DNA of 64,000 bases from contig CAWKCV010000003.1 in the NCBI GenBank assembly GCA_963848205.1, positions 1,426,001 to 1,490,000 of the forward strand, read 5' to 3'. Source of the stretch: BOG-908 sp963848205. GTDB taxonomy: Bacteria; Pseudomonadota; Alphaproteobacteria; Acetobacterales; Acetobacteraceae. The translations under genes were made by a program, and so were the position numbers. The notes beneath the pieces were generated by a model. It was not told where the DNA came from, ran no database searches, and saw nothing but the letters and a program-made list of their open reading frames with translations. This document shows positions 8,242 through 16,690 of this stretch, piece by piece (position 1 is the stretch's first letter; the number at the start of each line of letters is the position of its first letter).

Positions 8242-9804
8242 TCGAGCTCGCCAGCCTGTCCCGGAGTCCGCGACAGCAGGAACAAAAGTCTTCTGCTTCT
8301 TTGCTTGAGAAAAGAAGGCCTTCGTCCGCCCTAACTCTCCTGTTCCAGCACGAAGCCAGGCTCATCTGGCGCGGCAGCCTGTTCGGCGGCAAGCGCGGTT
8401 GGGCACTCCTGCTCGGCCTGGCCATCCTGCTGCACGCGATCGGCTACGGCGTCGCCACCGGCATGGCGGCGATCCATTTGCCGCCATCCGATCAGGTGCT
8501 GGGCGCCACGTTGGCGCTGCTGTTCGTGGGCGGCCTGATGCTGAGCCAGGCGGTGCAGCGCGCGAGCGAGCTGCTCGACGATCGGACGGATTTGGGCTGG
8601 CTGCTCTCCACGCCTGTCTCGCCGCGCGCGATCCTCACGGTGCGGCTGATGGCAGTCGCGGGTGCGGTTTCGCTGTATTGGCTGCTGCTGCTCGTGCCGC
8701 TGGCCGACGGCATGGCGATGTTGGGCCGGCGCGACTTGATCGGCATTTACCCGATGCCTGGCCGTGCTGGCTTTGAGCGTCACCTGCGTGGGGTTTGCGA
8801 TTACCTTCGGGTTGCTTCGGGTGGCCGGCGTCAGGCGCACGCGGGCGTTGGCCAATGCGTTCGCGACCATCATCGGCGCGAGTGTGTTCCTCGCCGGGCA
8901 ATCCCGCTCGCTATTCTCCGCGCAAATCAGCGACCGGTTCTGGAATTCGTTCGCCCCCACCGTGGATGCGGCGGCGCACGGCCTGGCCTGGATGCCGGCG
9001 CGTGCATTGCTGGGTGCGCCGGGTGCGATGCTGATCCTGTTTGCGGTCAGCCTCGCCGCGGCACTGGCGACGAGCTGGGCGTTGCAGGCCTGGTTTGCGG
9101 CCGGTGCGCAGGCGGTGGTGGCCGGCAGCACGCAAGCCTCGGCCCATCGAGCCGATCGCACACCGTTTCGCGCGGGCCAGTGGACGGCGCTGTTCGGCAA
9201 GGAAGTGCGCCTGCTGCGTCGCTATCCGGGGCTGGCGGGACTGGCCGCGTATTACCTGATTTATCTCGTGCCGGCGGTGGCGGCGATCTGGCACAGCAGC
9301 GGTGGCGCCGCGCAGAATGGCGGCGCGCGCATGCTGGGCGCGGCGCCGGTGTTAAGCGCCGGCGAGCTCGCCCGCCTTTTCGTTTCGGTGACGATGATGG
9401 GCGACGAGGCAAGCGAGCTGGTGGCAACCGCACCGGTGACGCTCTGGGCGAGCGATCGCGCAAAACTCGCCGCCGCCGCGTCGGGCGTGGCGATGATCCT
9501 GGCCATTCCGGTAGGCGGGCTGGCGATCAGCCTGCCCTCGGCCATTCCAGCAATGGCGGTGGGCATGCTTGGCAATGTCGGCTGCAATCTGCTGCTCGGC
9601 CTGTGGCGGCCGGCGCCGATCCGGCGAAGCGACCTCCGCCGTAACCATAAAGGCTGGGGCGGGCTGGTGAACGTCGCGGGATTTTTCTTCAGCGCGACCT
9701 GGTCGATTGCGACGTGGCAGATGCTGCACGCGAACCCCTGGGCGCTCGCATCGATGGCAGTGGCGCTTTTGGCACTTCGGTTGTGCAAGCCGGCGGAGCG
9801 GTAA
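8238..9804 (+). pseudogene. ABC-2 type permease with an apparent frameshift near 8755
   Basis: Two overlapping frames together encode one polytopic membrane protein of about 520 residues. The first, from ATG 8238, covers RLIWRGSLFGGKRGWALLL to DLIGIYP, with hydrophobic segments near residues 53-72, 88-105 and 137-156. The second picks up at about 8758 with LAVLALSVTCVGFAITFG and runs to 9804 with further helices. The total length (1567 bases, 3n+1) fits one inserted base, or two missing, around 8750-8760. Residues 11-32 of the first part are encoded by a hairpin repeat inserted right after the ATGA-coupled start. Either a natural inactivation or a sequencing error is possible; the second part remains uninterrupted, which suggests a recent event or an error. 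Confidence 0.72.
8269..8334 (+). repeat. Boundary hairpin repeat, copy 4 (forward, inside the permease N-terminus)
   Basis: CGCGACAGCAGGAACAAAAG then TCTTCTGCTTCTTTGCTTGA then GAAAAGAAGGCCTTC. It is read in frame as residues 11-32 of the permease (peptide QQEQKSSASLLEKRRPSS). Confidence 0.8.
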
Positions 9805-10366
9805 CGCATTTTTCGCGCGCCAAACGGCCCGCGCGCCTGTTCCGGTCGTGTGCGCAGGCAATCTGGCGCAGCGCATTGTGCCTGATCGCCGCCGGTTGCC
9901 AGGTCGAGCCGCCGCCCACTGCGTTGGCACCCTTCTCAGGCGACAAATGCGTGTTGGGCAGGGTGGCCGAACTGCCGCTCAGCATCGTTGACGACCACCT
10001 CTACACGCCGATGGTGATCGACGGCACGTTGCTGAACATGATCTTCGACACAGGTGCGAATCTGACCGCCCTGACCGCATCGGCGGCGCTGCGGATGAAT
10101 TTGAAACCAAAAGCGTTCGGCATCGCGACCGGCATAGGCGGCGTGCAGCCATTGAGCGAGTCCAGGCCGTGCTGCACAAGATGGCACCGCTGCAGGTCGG
10201 CGAGATAACGGTGCAGAACCTGCCTGTCACGATCCTCGATCAGCCCTCGTTCGGCGGCGTGGACATGATCCTGGGCCTGAATTTCCTGGTGCGCGTTCAT
10301 GCCTGGTTCGGCTTTCATGGCCGCACCCTCGTCATGCAATACCCGCCCGCTGCCTCCCCGCCCGCT

Positions 10367-10411
10367 CTCCGCCCTCTCCGCCCTCTCCGCCCTCTCCGCC
10401 CTCTCCGCCCT
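10367..10411 (+). repeat. Tandem repeat, five exact copies of a 9-bp unit (CTCCGCCCT)
   Basis: Five perfect head-to-tail copies of CTCCGCCCT at the 3' end of the aspartic protease gene. In the protease frame it encodes repeating Arg-Pro-Leu; being a multiple of three it can vary in copy number without shifting frame. Confidence 0.9.
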
Positions 10412-10430
10412 GAGGTCGAGCGCGAGCCGG

Positions 10431-10485
10431 CGACAGCAAAGCAAAAGTTTTTTGGTTCTTTTTTTCAAAAAAGAACCGCTTCCTT
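10431..10485 (+). repeat. Boundary hairpin repeat, copy 5 (forward, ends 3 bases before glgP ATG 10488)
   Basis: CGACAGCAAAGCAAAAGTTT then TTTGGTTCTTTTTTTCAAAA then AAGAACCGCTTCCTT. This is the archetypal copy with a perfect GGTTCTTTTTT/AAAAAAGAACC stem. It occupies the place where a ribosome binding site for glgP would be expected. Confidence 0.92.
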
Positions 10486-10487
10486 AT

Positions 10488-12989
10488 ATGCTCCCCGTTA
10501 TGAACGACATAGCCCAAGCCAGCCGCCTGCCCGAAGGCGCACGAAGCCCCGAAGCGCTCCGCGCACACATCCTCGATAAGCTGACTTTCAGGGTGGGCCG
10601 CTCGCCGGCGGAGGCGACGCCGCGCGATTGGTTTGCGGCCACCGCGCACGTGATACGCGACTTCGTGGTGGAAAGCTGGCTGGAGACGGGCCAGGCGCGC
10701 GCGGCTGGCAAGCGTGTCTATTATCTGTCGCTGGAGTTCCTGATCGGACGGCTGCTGTTCGATTCGGCCGGCAATCTCGGCCTGCTGGAGCCGGTACGCG
10801 CGGCACTCGGCTCGCTCGGTGTCGATCTCGAAGTGCTGCGCGAGCAGGAGGCCGACGCGGCACTCGGCAATGGCGGCCTGGGCCGGCTGGCCGCCTGTTT
10901 CATGGAAAGCATGGCGACGCTGCGCATCCCGGCTTTCGGCTACGGCATACGCTACGAATACGGCCTGTTCCGGCAGGAGATCGAGACCGGGGTTCAGCGC
11001 GAACTGCCGGAGGATTGGCTGTCCGTCGGCAATCCGTGGGAATTCGAACGTCCGCAGGTGGCCTATATCGTCGGTTTCGGCGGCTGGGTCGGCGCGCGGC
11101 AGGATGCGCAGGGATTGCCCGTGCTGGACGCGGCCGGCCGTCCGGCGTTCACCTGGCATCCAGCCGAGACGCTCTCCGCCGTCGCCTACGATACGCCGGT
11201 GATCGGCGGCTGCGGCGACCATGCCAACACGTTGCGCCTGTGGTCGGCACGCGCGATCGAGAAGCTGCATTTGGACGAGTTCAACCGCGGCGACCATGTG
11301 GGCGCGCTGCGCGACCGGGTGCGGACCGAGGCGGTCAGCCGCGTGCTCTATCCCGGCGACGATTCGGCCGCGGGTCAGGAATTGCGGCTGCGGCAGGAGT
11401 TCTTCTTTGCCAGCGCCTCGCTGCAGGATCTGGTGGCGCGGCATCTGCTGGAACATCCCGATCTCAGCAATTTGGCCGATTGCGCCGCAATTCAGATGAA
11501 CGACACGCACCCGGCGATCGCGGTAGCGGAAATGATGCGCCTCCTGGTCGATGTGCATGCCATGGCATGGGCCGATGCGTGGCGCATCACGGTGGCGACG
11601 TTCAGCTACACCAACCACACGCTGCTGCCCGAAGCGCTCGAGACATGGCCGGTGCCGCTCATCGAGCGGCTGCTGCCGCGACATATGCAGATCATCTACA
11701 TGCTCAACGCGCAGCATCTGGAGACTGCGCGGCGCGAGCATCATGCCAATGACGGGCTGCTGGCGGCGCTGTCGCTGATCGACGAGTCGCAAGGGCGGCG
11801 TTTGCGGATGGGTCATCTGGCGTTTACCGGGAGCCACGCCGTCAATGGCGTGAGCGCGTTGCATACCGACCTGATGCGCAAGACGGTATTTGCCGACCTG
11901 CACGGGCTGTATGGCGGGCGGATCAGCAACAAGACGAACGGCATCGCGTTCCGGCGCTGGCTGCATCGCGCCAATCCGGCACTCACGCATGTGCTGGTCG
12001 ATGCGATCGGGCCAGCCTGGCTGCGTGAACCCGAGCGGCTGGCCGATCTGGTCAGCCACGCCCGCGATACCGGGCTTCAGCAGGCGGTGGCGGCGCAGCG
12101 CCGGGAGGCGAAGCTGGCGCTCGCCGGGCTGGTACGCGAGCGGCTGGGCATCACGCTCGATACGAACGCGCTGTTCGACGTGCACATCAAGCGCATCCAC
12201 GAATACAAGCGCCAGCTGCTCAACATTCTGCAGACGGTAGCGCTGTATAATACGATACGTGCGCAGCCGATGGTGGAACATGCGGCGCGGGTAAAGATTT
12301 TCGCCGGCAAGGCGGCGCCCGGCTACCGCATTGCCAAGCAGATCATCCGCCTCGCGCACGACGTGGGCTACGCGATCAACAACGACCCTGCCGTGTCCGA
12401 CCGGTTGAAGTTGGTGTTCCTGCCCAATTACAATGTGAGCTTGGCGGAGCGCATCATCCCTGCCTGCGATCTCTCCGAGCAGATCTCCACGGCGGGGCTG
12501 GAGGCTTCGGGCACAGGGAACATGAAATTGTCGCTGAACGGCGCGCTGACGATCGGCACGATGGATGGCGCGAACGTGGAGATCTGCCAGCATGTGGGGG
12601 CGGAGAACATCTTCATCTTCGGCCTGACCGCGGAGCAGGTGGCGTCCAGGCGTCGTGGCGACATGAGCGGCCATGCGGCAGTGGCGGACTCGCCCGGGTT
12701 GGCGCAGGCGTTGCAGGCCATCGTTTCGGGCGTGTTCTCGCCAGGCGAGCCGGACCGCTATCGCGAGTTGGTGGACGGGCTGCTGGCCCACGACCGCTAC
12801 CTGGTCGCCGCCGATTTCGACGCTTATTGCGCGCGCCAGCTCGACGTCGATCAGGCCTGGCGCGCCCCGGCGCATTGGTGGCGGACGAGCATCCTCAATA
12901 TCGCCGGCATGGGCTGGTTTTCCGCGGACCGGACGATCGGCGAGTATGCGCGGGAGATCTGGGGCGTGAAAGAAACCCGCCTTCTCTGA
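10488..12989 (+). CDS. glgP: Glycogen phosphorylase
   Basis: GlgP releases glucose-1-phosphate from the non-reducing ends of glycogen. About 833 residues, the usual length. Visible motifs include YYLSLEFLIGR near 80, the substrate-loop region ALGNGGLGRLAACFMES near 125, and the pyridoxal-phosphate lysine segment EASGTGNMKLSLNGALTIG near 670 (Lys in GNMKLS), followed by GTMDGANVEI. Start: ATG 10488 or ATG 10500; neither has a good ribosome binding site because the hairpin repeat abuts the coding region. First gene of a glgP-glgC-glgA group; no branching or debranching enzyme is in the window. Confidence 0.95.
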   Translation: MLPVMNDIAQASRLPEGARSPEALRAHILDKLTFRVGRSPAEATPRDWFAATAHVIRDFVVESWLETGQARAAGKRVYYLSLEFLIGRLLFDSAGNLGLLEPVRAALGSLGVDLEVLREQEADAALGNGGLGRLAACFMESMATLRIPAFGYGIRYEYGLFRQEIETGVQRELPEDWLSVGNPWEFERPQVAYIVGFGGWVGARQDAQGLPVLDAAGRPAFTWHPAETLSAVAYDTPVIGGCGDHANTLRLWSARAIEKLHLDEFNRGDHVGALRDRVRTEAVSRVLYPGDDSAAGQELRLRQEFFFASASLQDLVARHLLEHPDLSNLADCAAIQMNDTHPAIAVAEMMRLLVDVHAMAWADAWRITVATFSYTNHTLLPEALETWPVPLIERLLPRHMQIIYMLNAQHLETARREHHANDGLLAALSLIDESQGRRLRMGHLAFTGSHAVNGVSALHTDLMRKTVFADLHGLYGGRISNKTNGIAFRRWLHRANPALTHVLVDAIGPAWLREPERLADLVSHARDTGLQQAVAAQRREAKLALAGLVRERLGITLDTNALFDVHIKRIHEYKRQLLNILQTVALYNTIRAQPMVEHAARVKIFAGKAAPGYRIAKQIIRLAHDVGYAINNDPAVSDRLKLVFLPNYNVSLAERIIPACDLSEQISTAGLEASGTGNMKLSLNGALTIGTMDGANVEICQHVGAENIFIFGLTAEQVASRRRGDMSGHAAVADSPGLAQALQAIVSGVFSPGEPDRYRELVDGLLAHDRYLVAADFDAYCARQLDVDQAWRAPAHWWRTSILNIAGMGWFSADRTIGEYAREIWGVKETRLL

Positions 12990-13024
12990 GGAACGCGACG
13001 CCCCGCGGGCGCGAGCACGCGGAG

Positions 13025-13073
13025 CGGAGCAAAAGCTTTTTGGTCCTTTTTTTCAAAAAAGGACTTCTTCCTC
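13025..13073 (+). repeat. Boundary hairpin repeat, copy 6 (forward, glgP-glgC gap)
   Basis: CGGAGCAAAAGCTTTTTGGT then CCTTTTTTTCAAAAAAGGAC then TTCTTCCTC. GGTCC/GGAC closing pairs. It fills most of the gap between glgP and glgC and is followed by an AGGA that can serve glgC. Confidence 0.92.
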
Positions 13074-13085
13074 TATAGGACCCGG

Positions 13086-14348
13086 ATGGATCACGCCCCC
13101 CTAGCCCGCCAAGCCATGGCCTACGTGCTCGCCGGCGGCCGGGGCAGCCGGCTGATGGAGCTGACCGATTTCCGCGCCAAACCTGCGGTCTATTTCGGCG
13201 GCAAATCGCGCATCATCGATTTCGCGCTCTCCAATGCGATGAATTCCGGCATACGCCGCATTTCGGTCGCCACCCAATACAAAGCGCACAGCCTGATCCG
13301 GCATTTGCAGCGTGGCTGGAACTTCTTTCGCCCAGAACGCAACGAGAGTTTCGACATCCTGCCCGCCTCGCAGCGCGTGACCGAGACCGGCTGGTATGCC
13401 GGCACGGCGGACGCGGTGTTCCAGAACATCGACATCATCGAGAGTTACGAGCCGCGCTACATCGTGCTGCTTGCCGGTGACCATGTGTACAAGATGGATT
13501 ACGAGCCGATGCTGCAGCAGCATGTGGAGCAGCATGCGGATGTCACGGTCGGCTGCATCGAGGTGAGCCGCGAGGAAGCGCGCGGGTTCGGCGTGATGGC
13601 GGTCGATGCATCCGACCGGATCATCGATTTTCTGGAAAAGCCGGCCGATCCGCCTGCGATGCCGGGCAAGCCGGACCGCACGCTCGCCAGCATGGGCATC
13701 TATGTGTTCGAGACGGGTTTCCTGATCGACATTCTCAAGCGGGATGCCGAGCTTGCAAACTCCAACCACGATTTCGGCCGCGACATCATTCCTTATCTGG
13801 TGGCGAACGGCCGCGCGGTGGCGCATCGTTTCGAGCAGAGCTGTGTACGCTCCACGCCGGAGAGCCAGAGTTACTGGCGCGATGTGGGGACGGTGGATGC
13901 GTATTGGGAAGCCAATATCGACCTCACGGATTTCGTGCCCGGGCTCGATCTCTACGACAAGAATTGGCCGATCTGGACCTATGGCGAGATCGTGCCGCCG
14001 GCAAAATTCGTCCATGACGAGGACCGGCGGCGCGGTTCGGCCATCAGCTCGCTCGTCTCCGGCGGCTGTATCGTGTCGGGCTCGGAGGTGCGGCAGAGTC
14101 TGCTGTTCACCGGCGTGCACACACACTCCTATTCCAGCGTCGACCAGGCGGTGCTGTTGCCTTACGCGCAGATCGGGCGCCATGCCCGCCTGCGCCGCGT
14201 GGTGATCGACCGCGGCGTGATTATCCCCGACGGGCTCGTGGTGGGCGAGGACGCGGCGCACGATGCGGCACGGTTCCGGCGTTCGGCCAAGGGCGTTTGC
14301 CTGATCACCCAGCCGATGATCGACAGACTGCAAAGCCGGCAAGGCTGA
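13086..14348 (+). CDS. glgC: Glucose-1-phosphate adenylyltransferase (ADP-glucose pyrophosphorylase)
   Basis: GlgC makes ADP-glucose from ATP and glucose-1-phosphate, the committed step of glycogen synthesis. The 420-residue product has the nucleotide motif LAGGRGSRLMELT near residue 16, the activator-site region KPAVYFGGKSRIIDFALSN, the catalytic GDHVYKMDY near 138, FLEKP near 186, and the C-terminal left-handed beta-helix region (SLLFTGVHTHSYSSVDQAVL). ATG 13086 is supported by AGGA 6 bases upstream, just downstream of the repeat. It is 10 bases from glgA, so the two are cotranscribed. Confidence 0.96.
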   Translation: MDHAPLARQAMAYVLAGGRGSRLMELTDFRAKPAVYFGGKSRIIDFALSNAMNSGIRRISVATQYKAHSLIRHLQRGWNFFRPERNESFDILPASQRVTETGWYAGTADAVFQNIDIIESYEPRYIVLLAGDHVYKMDYEPMLQQHVEQHADVTVGCIEVSREEARGFGVMAVDASDRIIDFLEKPADPPAMPGKPDRTLASMGIYVFETGFLIDILKRDAELANSNHDFGRDIIPYLVANGRAVAHRFEQSCVRSTPESQSYWRDVGTVDAYWEANIDLTDFVPGLDLYDKNWPIWTYGEIVPPAKFVHDEDRRRGSAISSLVSGGCIVSGSEVRQSLLFTGVHTHSYSSVDQAVLLPYAQIGRHARLRRVVIDRGVIIPDGLVVGEDAAHDAARFRRSAKGVCLITQPMIDRLQSRQG

Positions 14349-14358
14349 GTCCGCCTTC

Positions 14359-15804
14359 ATGTTGCGCGTGTTGTCGGTGGCGAGCGAGCTTTTCCCCGCG
14401 ATCAAGACGGGTGGCCTGGCCGATGTGACCGGCGCGTTGCCGGGCGCGTTGCGTGCGCTGGATGTGGACATGCGCGCGCTGCTGCCGGGCTATCCGGCGG
14501 TGATGGAGCAGCTTGCGGGCGGCGAGTCCGCTTGGCAGGACAGCAACTATTTCGGCGGCCCGGCGCGCCTGGTCGCGGGCCGGATTGCCGGGCTCGACTT
14601 GCTGGTGCTGGACGCGCCGCATCTCTATGCGCGGCCGGGCAATCCCTACACGCGGCCTGATGGGCAGGACTGGGCGGATAATCCGCAGCGCTTCGCAGCA
14701 CTGGCTTTCGCCGCGAGCCTTGTGGGCCAAGGCGCCTGGCCTGGGTATGCGCCGGACATCGTGCATGCGCACGATTGGCAGACGGGGCTGGCGCCTGCCT
14801 ATCTCGCGCTTTCCGGCCGGCCGCGACCGGCGAGTGTGTTCACGCTGCATAATCTGGCGTTCCAGGGCCAGGTGCCGGCGAGTTTGCTTGCCGAGTTGCG
14901 TCTGCCTGCGGCGTGCTACACGCCGGATGGGCTGGAATATTACGGCGCGATCGGGATGCTCAAAGCCGGTTTGCGGTTTGCCGACCAGGTCACCACCGTC
15001 TCGCCCAGCTATGCCGAGGAGATTTGCACGCCGGAGGGCGGCATGGGCATGGACGGCGTTCTGCGCGCGCGCGGCGACGATCTGACCGGCATCCTGAACG
15101 GGATCGACACGCAGGTGTGGGACCCTTCGACCGACATGCTTCTGCCGTCGAACTTTTCCGCGCCGACGCGTGGGCGCCGCACCGGCAACAAGCGGGCGTT
15201 ACAGGCTGAACTCGGCTTGGCGGAAGAGCGCGGCACACTGGTGTTCGGGCTCGTCAGCCGGCTGACGAGCCAGAAGGGCATCGATCTCGTGCTGGAATGC
15301 GTGCCGGATCTGCTGGCCTGCGGCGCGCAGCTTGCCGTGCTCGGCTCGGGCGACGCGGACCTCACGCGTGCCCTGGCGCAGGCGTCCGCCGACCATCCGG
15401 GCCGCATCGGCGTCCGGTTCGGCTACGACGAGGCGATTGCCCATCTCATCCAGGCCGGCAGCGACGCCATTCTGGTGCCCTCGCGTTTCGAGCCGTGCGG
15501 CCTCACCCAGCTTTGCGCCTTGCGTTATGGCGCGGTGCCGGTGGTCAGCCGCGTGGGCGGCTTGGCCGATTCCGTGGTGGACGCAAATTTTGCAGCGCTC
15601 GTCGCGGGCGTTGCCACAGGCGTGCAGTTCTGGCCGGTGACGCAGGAAGGTTTGCGCCGCGCCATCCGTCGAACAGAGCGGCTGTGGCGGCAGCGAGAGG
15701 TTTGGAGCAGGCTGCAGATGCGCGGGTTACGCACTGACGTGGGGTGGGATCTCGCGGCAAAGGCATATGCGGGCGTTTATGCGCGCGCTTTGGCGGGAAA
15801 GTAG
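14359..15804 (+). CDS. glgA: Glycogen synthase
   Basis: GlgA (GT5 family) transfers glucose from ADP-glucose to the growing alpha-1,4-glucan. The 481-residue product has the N-terminal ADP-glucose binding motif KTGGLADVTGALPGAL at about residues 15-30, HAHDWQTGLAPAYL near 135, the starch-synthase HNLAFQG motif near 163, and the C-terminal EPCGLTQLCALRYG near 377. Usual length about 480. Ten bases separate it from glgC and a truncated hairpin-repeat half follows the stop. Confidence 0.96.
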   Translation: MLRVLSVASELFPAIKTGGLADVTGALPGALRALDVDMRALLPGYPAVMEQLAGGESAWQDSNYFGGPARLVAGRIAGLDLLVLDAPHLYARPGNPYTRPDGQDWADNPQRFAALAFAASLVGQGAWPGYAPDIVHAHDWQTGLAPAYLALSGRPRPASVFTLHNLAFQGQVPASLLAELRLPAACYTPDGLEYYGAIGMLKAGLRFADQVTTVSPSYAEEICTPEGGMGMDGVLRARGDDLTGILNGIDTQVWDPSTDMLLPSNFSAPTRGRRTGNKRALQAELGLAEERGTLVFGLVSRLTSQKGIDLVLECVPDLLACGAQLAVLGSGDADLTRALAQASADHPGRIGVRFGYDEAIAHLIQAGSDAILVPSRFEPCGLTQLCALRYGAVPVVSRVGGLADSVVDANFAALVAGVATGVQFWPVTQEGLRRAIRRTERLWRQREVWSRLQMRGLRTDVGWDLAAKAYAGVYARALAGK

Positions 15805-15826
15805 GCAAGCAGTCCTTTCCCTGTTG
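15804..15826 (-). repeat. Truncated hairpin repeat arm after glgA
   Basis: GGCAAGCAGTCCTTTCCCTG resembles the outer arm of a reverse copy (compare the repeat near 34345), but the second arm is lost. It again starts at a stop codon, here that of glgA. Confidence 0.45.
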
Positions 15827-15917
15827 AGTAGATCGAGAAATTTTCGTTCTGCTCATGACAGCAACGGTTTTCTAATACTTCAACGGCAAAATGATCCTAT
15901 CGGATCAGGATTGCCAT

Positions 15918-16115
15918 ATGAGATCAGTTGCTGTTGCCGCCGGCTCACTTTACCTTGCGTTTGTTCTCGTCAGTTCGTCTTACATCGCGGTCGCCGGGCA
16001 TTCCCTGATGAGATTGAAGGCTGCAGACATGCGTGCATGGGACAAAGTTCAACGGGAGACAAATCAGTCTTTCGCAAGTCCGGCTCCGATGAAGGAACCG
16101 CCCCATAACGAATGA
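15918..16115 (+). CDS. Small single-pass membrane protein (tandem paralogue A)
   Basis: A 65-residue protein starting MRSVAVAAGSLYLAFVLVSS, with one hydrophobic segment at about residues 3-26, then a charged tail rich in Lys, Arg, Gln and Glu. ATG 15918 is chosen because the AGGA at 15907-15910 lies 7 bases upstream and because the match with the second copy at 16338 starts exactly at this ATG. The 30-40 bases upstream of both copies are also similar, including the GATCAGGAT ribosome-binding region. No known family is recognised. The hydrophobic segment could be an uncleaved signal anchor. It might be a toxin-like or stress peptide, but nothing here proves this. Confidence 0.5.
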   Translation: MRSVAVAAGSLYLAFVLVSSSYIAVAGHSLMRLKAADMRAWDKVQRETNQSFASPAPMKEPPHNE

Positions 16116-16337
16116 CGCGCTGGCCTTTTTATACTGGTATTTCAAGGCCGGGCCTGAAGATGTCGCATCGAACAGATCATCGGTCGAAAATCTGCCGATG
16201 CTGCGCATCGGTGGCGGGAAAGCACTCTGTCGCGCGTTTTGGAATGTCGTCCTTGAACATGTTCGTTTCGAAATCGGGGGTAGGAGGTTGTTAATAGTTC
16301 GAGGGCAGAATGATCTCAGCAGATCAGGATCGCCAAC

Positions 16338-16508
16338 ATGCAGTCACTCGCTCTCACCGCCGGCTCTCTTTATATGACCTATCTTTTGGTCAGTGCGCTC
16401 TGTACGGGACTTGTCGGGCACGCGCTGCCAAATTCGCAAGTTTGGTCAGCCTTACACCAAGAGGCTCGATCGGTGTCCATCGAAAGCCCATCTCTACAGC
16501 GCCAATGA
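16338..16508 (+). CDS. Small single-pass membrane protein (tandem paralogue B)
   Basis: A 56-residue protein starting MQSLALTAGSLYMTYLLVSA, related residue by residue to paralogue A over the first 30 positions (AGSLY, LVS and GH.L are conserved), with a diverged shorter tail. AGGAT lies about 8 bases before ATG 16338. The upstream 35 bases also resemble those of copy A, so promoter or leader and gene were duplicated together about 420 bases apart. The longer frame over the same bases (16310-16549) is in another phase and shows no such conservation. Function unknown. Confidence 0.5.
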   Translation: MQSLALTAGSLYMTYLLVSALCTGLVGHALPNSQVWSALHQEARSVSIESPSLQRQ

Positions 16509-16577
16509 ACCGAGCCCCATTCAGCCGGGAAGCCGTCGATTTCGGGTGATAGTTCTTCATTCATGAGGCAAACGGGC

Positions 16578-16616
16578 GAAGTGTCTTGGTTCCTCTTTCA
16601 GAAAAGGACTGCTTGA
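16578..16616 (+). repeat. Degenerate hairpin repeat (forward)
   Basis: CGAAGTGTCTTGGTTCCTCT then TTCAGAAAAGGACTGCTTG. The loop-proximal stem is broken; recognisable by the GGTTCC...GGACTGCTTG arms. Confidence 0.5.
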
Positions 16617-16690
16617 TCCCCTCTTAGTCTTCAAAAACTTGCGTGAAGTCCGGCGCCGGCCGGCAGGATCGTCGGCCGGCGCCGCGTGCA

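Larger units (their letters stand above)
9714..10579 (+). pseudogene. Retropepsin-like aspartic protease lipoprotein, frameshifted near 10150
   Basis: The first frame gives a lipoprotein signal (SALCLIAAGC lipobox, Cys encoded near 9894), then the retropepsin active-site motif IFDTGANLTALT near 10045-10080 and a GIATGIGGVQP flap-like region. The matching C-terminal half (VQAVLHKMAPLQVGEITV, GGVDMILGLNFLVRVHA) is in another frame beginning about 10151, consistent with one missing base near 10148. The second frame then runs through a 9-bp tandem repeat and a hairpin repeat before stopping at 10579 inside glgP, so the true C-terminus is unclear (probably soon after residues RTLVMQY). The 5' end overlaps the permease by about 90 bases; a later non-ATG start is possible. 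Single-domain retropepsins of this kind are periplasmic in proteobacteria. Confidence 0.65.

Noticed and set aside
10367..10411. Possible CRISPR-like array
   Set aside because: Units are 9 bp with no spacers; a simple tandem repeat.
10332..12875. 847-residue open frame on the minus strand
   Set aside because: Antisense of glgP; no ribosome binding site or family motif.
16112..16294. 60-residue frame with ATGA overlap after small membrane protein A
   Set aside because: No similarity to the paralogue region, no hydrophobic segment, and no match around copy B; left out for lack of support.
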